15,520 nt of DNA, taken from positions 1-15,520 of the forward strand of contig JARKQP010000068.1 of NCBI GenBank assembly GCA_029974875.1. The letters run 5' to 3'. The position numbers and the translations under genes were made by a program. The notes under the pieces are model-generated. The model did not search any database and had not been told where the DNA came from. It saw only the letters and a program-made list of their open reading frames with translations. This DNA comes from Mobilitalea sp. Its GTDB lineage: Bacteria > Bacillota_A > Clostridia > Lachnospirales > Lachnospiraceae. Below, one piece after another: positions 14,765-15,520 of the stretch (positions are counted from its first letter, which is position 1; each line of letters opens with the position of its first letter).

Positions 14765-14809
14765 TGTTGATTTAAGTATACGTAAATCCAGCTCTTACCC
14801 AGCTGTAGT

Positions 14810-15016
14810 TTATTCCGAAAAGTCCAGCTTTACCGGCTCCTCTATTTTACAACGGTATCCCTTGATGAGGTTGCCGGTCTCTTTACAGAGGATCCTCTCA
14901 ATATTTAAGTCGGCATCCCATTGGTAGGGCATATTATCATAGAGGGAACAACGGTCAAATGACGGATCATCAAATAATAATTCTCTTGGATATTGCATGG
15001 TTGGTTTTGAATTCAT
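14810..15016 (-). CDS. Hypothetical 68-residue protein
   Basis: I do not recognise this family. The protein is small, acidic and aromatic-rich, with SLYDNMPYQWDAD in the middle, cysteines at 23, 44 and 56 (the last two framing CKETGNLIKGYRC), and no membrane segment or signal peptide. I chose ATG at 15016 because GAGGTG precedes it by 5 bases; a TTG 15 codons upstream is in frame but has no ribosome site. A promoter at 15251-15223 would give a leader of about 200 bases that holds four or five hairpins, and a strong terminator ends the unit at 14683. Clean signals on both ends argue it is a real gene. Confidence 0.6.
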   Translation of the reverse strand: MNSKPTMQYPRELLFDDPSFDRCSLYDNMPYQWDADLNIERILCKETGNLIKGYRCKIEEPVKLDFSE

Positions 15017-15039
15017 GGCGTCACCTCGCAAAATTCTGG

Positions 15040-15211
15040 GGTTGAAAGTGCATTTTGTCAACCTTCACGTCATGCTGCCGTAGGCAGCACTAACAATCAG
15101 TGAGAAGAACGCTGCTTCTGCGTTCTTCCGAATGGAATACCGCGTATTCCATTTGTGAAGCATAGAAGTTGTTAGGCACCGTCTTTGGGTGCCTTAGAAC
15201 TTCTCTTCACA
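15040..15211. repeat. Run of five consecutive hairpins in the leader of the 68-residue gene
   Basis: In + coordinates: GGTTGA/TCAACC (15040-15063); TGCTGCC-GTA-GGCAGCA (15073-15089); GAAGAACGC-N7-GCGTTCTTC (15104-15128); AATGGAATAC-CGC-GTATTCCATT (15131-15153); and a long stacked hairpin 15154-15211 with arms TGTGAAG/CTTCACA, AGAAGTT/AACTTCT and GGCACC/GGTGCC. Only short linkers separate them. It may be a structured leader RNA of the - strand gene, or a composite REP-like element. Confidence 0.75.
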
Positions 15212-15222
15212 CTTCTTCTTCC

Positions 15223-15251
15223 ACTATATAACGAAATGAATAAAACTTCAA
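15223..15251 (-). promoter_or_regulatory. Promoter for the structured leader and 68-residue gene
   Basis: On the - strand TTGAAG (15251-15246), 17 bases and TATAGT (15228-15223). The expected start, about 15216, is a few bases before the first hairpin. Confidence 0.5.
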
Positions 15252-15312
15252 GCATGGCAATGGATCTATTTTTTATGGATTATTGGGTCTACAGCAGCGT
15301 TGGTTAGTTTTA

Positions 15313-15520
15313 CTATATTTTGCTTCTATGTGTCCTTAAATTTAATTTTTTCTGGAGCTCAACCAGTATAATCGGCATAAAGGAGAGCAAAAGCGTAATG
15401 GCCCATTGTCTGGCGGTCAAGGGAACGATCTGGAACACGGAGGCCAGGGGGGCAAAGGTGATTACGGATATCTGTAAAAATGCGCATACAATAAAGGATA
15501 ATACCAGCTTTTTATTACTG
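15313..15520 (-). CDS. P-type cation-transporting ATPase, C-terminal end (partial)
   Basis: Read on the - strand from the window edge, one frame is open for 68 codons to TAG at 15315-15313. The translation has two hydrophobic helices separated by a turn (LVLSFIVCAFLQISVITF, then WAITLLLSFMPIILVEL) and a basic tail, QKKLNLRTHRSKI. This pattern, with FQIVPLTARQW between the helices and the LVELQKKL ending, is the last membrane pair of PMCA/SERCA-like calcium or cation P-type ATPases. The catalytic DKTG and hinge regions lie beyond the window, so the ion cannot be named. No clear terminator was seen between its stop and the next promoter on the same strand. Confidence 0.65.
   Translation of the reverse strand, partial: SNKKLVLSFIVCAFLQISVITFAPLASVFQIVPLTARQWAITLLLSFMPIILVELQKKLNLRTHRSKI

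Noticed and set aside
15017..15061. N-terminal extension of the 68-residue protein from TTG at 15061
   Set aside because: No ribosome site before the TTG, while ATG at 15016 has GAGGTG. The TTGACA there was also considered as a -35, but its only partner CAGAAT is poor and would leave almost no leader.

Overview
The window looks like chromosome from an anaerobic, spore-forming Firmicute, most likely Lachnospiraceae or a close clostridial relative. This rests on strong GGAGG-type ribosome sites, moderate-to-low GC, many hairpin-plus-T-run terminators, a B12 pathway, a LysM/GH18 spore-type hydrolase, a sensory-type [FeFe]-hydrogenase cluster and a textbook clostridial Rex operator. The species cannot be fixed from this stretch. 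There are no rRNAs, tRNAs, insertion sequences or CRISPR arrays. The genes are ordinary chromosomal functions; the most interesting material is in the intergenic DNA.

Layout. (1) 1-1254, + strand: the end of a cobalamin pathway block, with the cobyric acid synthase C-terminus and then a corrinoid adenosyltransferase, closed by a 19-bp bidirectional terminator. (2) 1357-3343: a divergent pair, a flavin-reductase-like protein (-) and a two-LysM GH18 cortex-lytic-type enzyme (+). (3) 3403-5210, + strand: two separately promoted genes, signal peptidase I and a ketose 3-epimerase, each with its own terminator. (4) 8549-5295, - strand: a three-gene operon of a thioredoxin-like [2Fe-2S] protein, a PAS-containing [FeFe]-hydrogenase homologue and a SpoIIE/PP2C phosphatase. 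Its promoter carries a perfect Rex operator at the start point and a degenerate second one over the -35. No catalytic hydrogenase gene is attached. (5) 10147-8774, argH, and 11893-10388, an M32 carboxypeptidase, both on - and each with a promoter and terminator. (6) 12320-13630, +: enolase, with a perfect TGTGA-N6-TCACA palindrome centred about 41 bp before the predicted start. (7) 13726-15520: a repeat- and hairpin-rich stretch with a metallo-beta-lactamase-fold hydrolase (-), an orphan 68-residue protein (-) behind a leader of four or five hairpins, and the C-terminus of a P-type cation ATPase (-) at the edge.

How the parts relate. The hydrogenase-like operon is best read as a sensor and signalling unit: electrons or H2 state are sensed by the hydrogenase/PAS protein with the small [2Fe-2S] partner, and output goes through the phosphatase. 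Rex, an NADH/NAD+ sensor, is predicted to gate its expression. The Crp/Fnr-type site before eno suggests a second, glycolytic link to redox or anaerobic control. The two hairpin-rich zones (13.73-13.85 kb and 15.04-15.21 kb) share a sub-motif and may be one REP-like family; the second also sits inside the predicted 5' leader of the small orphan gene. All functional statements are inferences from sequence, since no searches could be run.
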